NCBI GenBank assembly: GCA_902706205.1
Contig: CACSKA010000009.1
Coordinates: 1 to 64,000 of the forward strand
Length of the DNA stretch: 64,000 nucleotides
Direction: 5' to 3'
DNA from: Chryseobacterium sp. 18061
GTDB lineage: Bacteria; Pseudomonadota; Gammaproteobacteria; Enterobacterales; Enterobacteriaceae
The translations under genes and the position numbers were made by a program. The notes under the pieces were generated by a model. That model had not been told where the DNA came from and ran no database searches. It worked only from the letters and a program-made list of their open reading frames with translations. Shown in pieces: positions 63,333-64,000 of the stretch (its first letter is position 1; every line of letters starts with the position of its first letter).

Positions 63333-63563
63333 CCCTACCACTCTACCAAAATGAAGATTAAGCCAGCAATCACAAGGTTTTAGGCATGGTAGATATATCT
63401 ATATTTATCCCTACTTATCCCCATATCCCCCTACTAAGTAATTTACTCCGTGTGGTAGGCTTTCGGCATTTGGTAGGGTTATGTAGGGCCATGAAAATAT
63501 TAGCCTACAAGTCTGAAACTAGCGTTATTACTGGGTTTGTTCAGTTTGGTAGGGCAAGTAGGG
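63333..63563. other. Putative replication origin: inverted array of CCCTAC / GTAGGG repeats
   Basis: The non-coding stretch after the helicase gene holds CCCTAC copies at 63333, 63409 and 63429, then GGTAGGC at 63454, GGTAGGG at 63472 and 63548, TGTAGGG at 63482 and AGTAGGG at 63557. Weaker copies are TCTACC (63342) and GGTAGA (63388). The two arms face each other around about 63445. P4 alpha binds short iterons at ori and crr, so this is a candidate origin. A 127-codon plus-strand frame over it looks spurious. Confidence 0.6.
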
Positions 63564-63699
63564 ATATACATGCTGCAAAAAAATTCACAGGAGGTGTAAA
63601 CATCCTGATTCAGCTACAGATAAGTACCACAACTGGCAGACACCGCGCAGGTGAGTTACGGGTATCGATGCCCTCAATACGCGAACGCTCAGCAAAATT

Positions 63700-64000
63700 T
63701 TATAGACTAAGCCCCATCAACCCCCACGCATCTTTCCAATCAGCAATGCGTTTTGCTGAAATAGCATGATGAGTCGACTCATCATTTTGCGCACGGTGTC
63801 CACCATGTTTCTCCAGATAAACCATATATGCCGTATAAATATCATTCCTGATCCAGGATAGCGGCGTGACATAGAAAGTATTCGGTTCTCGACCAAGATC
63901 GATAAATACCCAAAACTCATTGTCATTTTTATCAAGGGTACACTGGGCAGCATAGTTTGTTGAGGTTTGCCAGGTCCCTGACGTTTTCGCTCTGGTGGTA
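63700..64000 (-). CDS. Cargo gene, 3' end only (unrecognised)
   Basis: About 99 codons of a minus-strand gene run to the window edge. The protein-like end contains KTSGTWQTSTNYAAQ, FWVFIDLGREPNTFYVTPLS, an EKHGGHRAQNDESTHH stretch and ISAKRIADWKDAWG. The pattern resembles the C-terminal part of PDDEXK-like nuclease-related proteins that carry KT-G-W and VDLG...FYVVP motifs, but this is recollection and not proof. It faces the satellite origin and may be a cargo (defence-type) gene; only the 5' part outside the window can decide. Confidence 0.55.
   Translation of the reverse strand, partial: TTRAKTSGTWQTSTNYAAQCTLDKNDNEFWVFIDLGREPNTFYVTPLSWIRNDIYTAYMVYLEKHGGHRAQNDESTHHAISAKRIADWKDAWGLMGLSL

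Noticed and set aside
63386..63769. 127-codon plus-strand frame after the helicase
   Set aside because: It runs through the repeat array and has no Shine-Dalgarno, domain or sensible composition; its end overlaps the minus-strand cargo gene.
63717..63953. 78-codon minus-strand frame
   Set aside because: It is in a different frame from the protein-like sequence that ends at 63700, which has the better composition and conserved-looking motifs.
1..64000. CRISPR arrays and rRNA genes
   Set aside because: No regularly spaced 25-40 bp repeats and no rRNA signature were seen anywhere in the window.

Overview
The window is a chromosomal stretch of an Enterobacteriaceae genome. From yfbS to the tRNA-Arg gene, gene order and protein sequences follow the E. 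coli K-12 / Salmonella yfbS–ackA–pta–his transport–purF–accD–fabB–aroC–fadL–mlaA–argW segment almost gene for gene. Protein divergence from E. coli and the non-E. coli inserts suggest Enterobacter, Lelliottia, Leclercia or a close genus; the species cannot be fixed from sequence reading alone.

Layout. 1–167: end of an IS3-family insertion sequence, cut by the window edge, inserted beside a half REP-like sequence. 221–7604: yfbS, yfbT, yfbU, yfbV, then ackA-pta (acetate / acetyl-phosphate overflow). 7664–12899: a sugar island where E. coli has yfcC: a two-subunit transketolase-like enzyme, an ascorbate-type PTS (IIC, IIB, IIA) and a divergent GntR-like LacI-family regulator, with two operators and a CRP-like site between. 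12904–16868: yfcD, yfcE, yfcF, yfcG, folX, yfcH. 16986–18440: a small accessory block with a probably frameshifted HicA-like ORF, an HTH protein and a GNAT acetyltransferase. 18478–22545: hisP-hisM-hisQ-hisJ and argT, with a sigma-54 promoter and NtrC-like sites before argT and a strong hairpin between hisJ and hisQ. 22838–38591: ubiX, purF, cvpA (PurR box), dedD, folC, accD, dedA, truA, usg, pdxB, flk, yfcJ, fabB (FabR and FadR sites), mnmC. An ERIC repeat lies between dedD and cvpA.

38578–44114 is a catabolic island inserted between mnmC and yfcL: AraC-type regulator, DUF2264 protein, LacY-like oligosaccharide transporter and GH88 unsaturated glucuronyl hydrolase, ending in a terminator and a REP/BIME. 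The enzymes lack signal peptides, so intact unsaturated uronate oligosaccharides are probably imported and split in the cytoplasm. 44127–57731 returns to the backbone: yfcL, epmC, yfcA, mepA, aroC, prmB, smrB, sixA, fadJ, fadI, yfcZ, fadL (two FadR sites), mlaA, yfdC.

57819–64000: tRNA-Arg(CCU) (argW) carries a P4-like satellite or integrative element that runs past the window: P4-type integrase, an AT-rich gene of unknown function, an AlpA-like regulator behind an inverted repeat, a 33-codon ORF, a primase-like zinc/Toprim protein, a separate SF3 helicase, an inverted array of GTAGGG/CCCTAC repeats that looks like a replication origin, and the 3' end of an unrecognised cargo gene. The primase and helicase halves are joined by an A_AAA_AAC slippery heptamer, so -1 frameshifting could make a P4-alpha-like fusion, although the helicase also has its own Shine-Dalgarno and GTG start. 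The most promising leads are this split replication module with its repeat array, the GH88/DUF2264 island, the transketolase-PTS island and the damaged HicA-like block.
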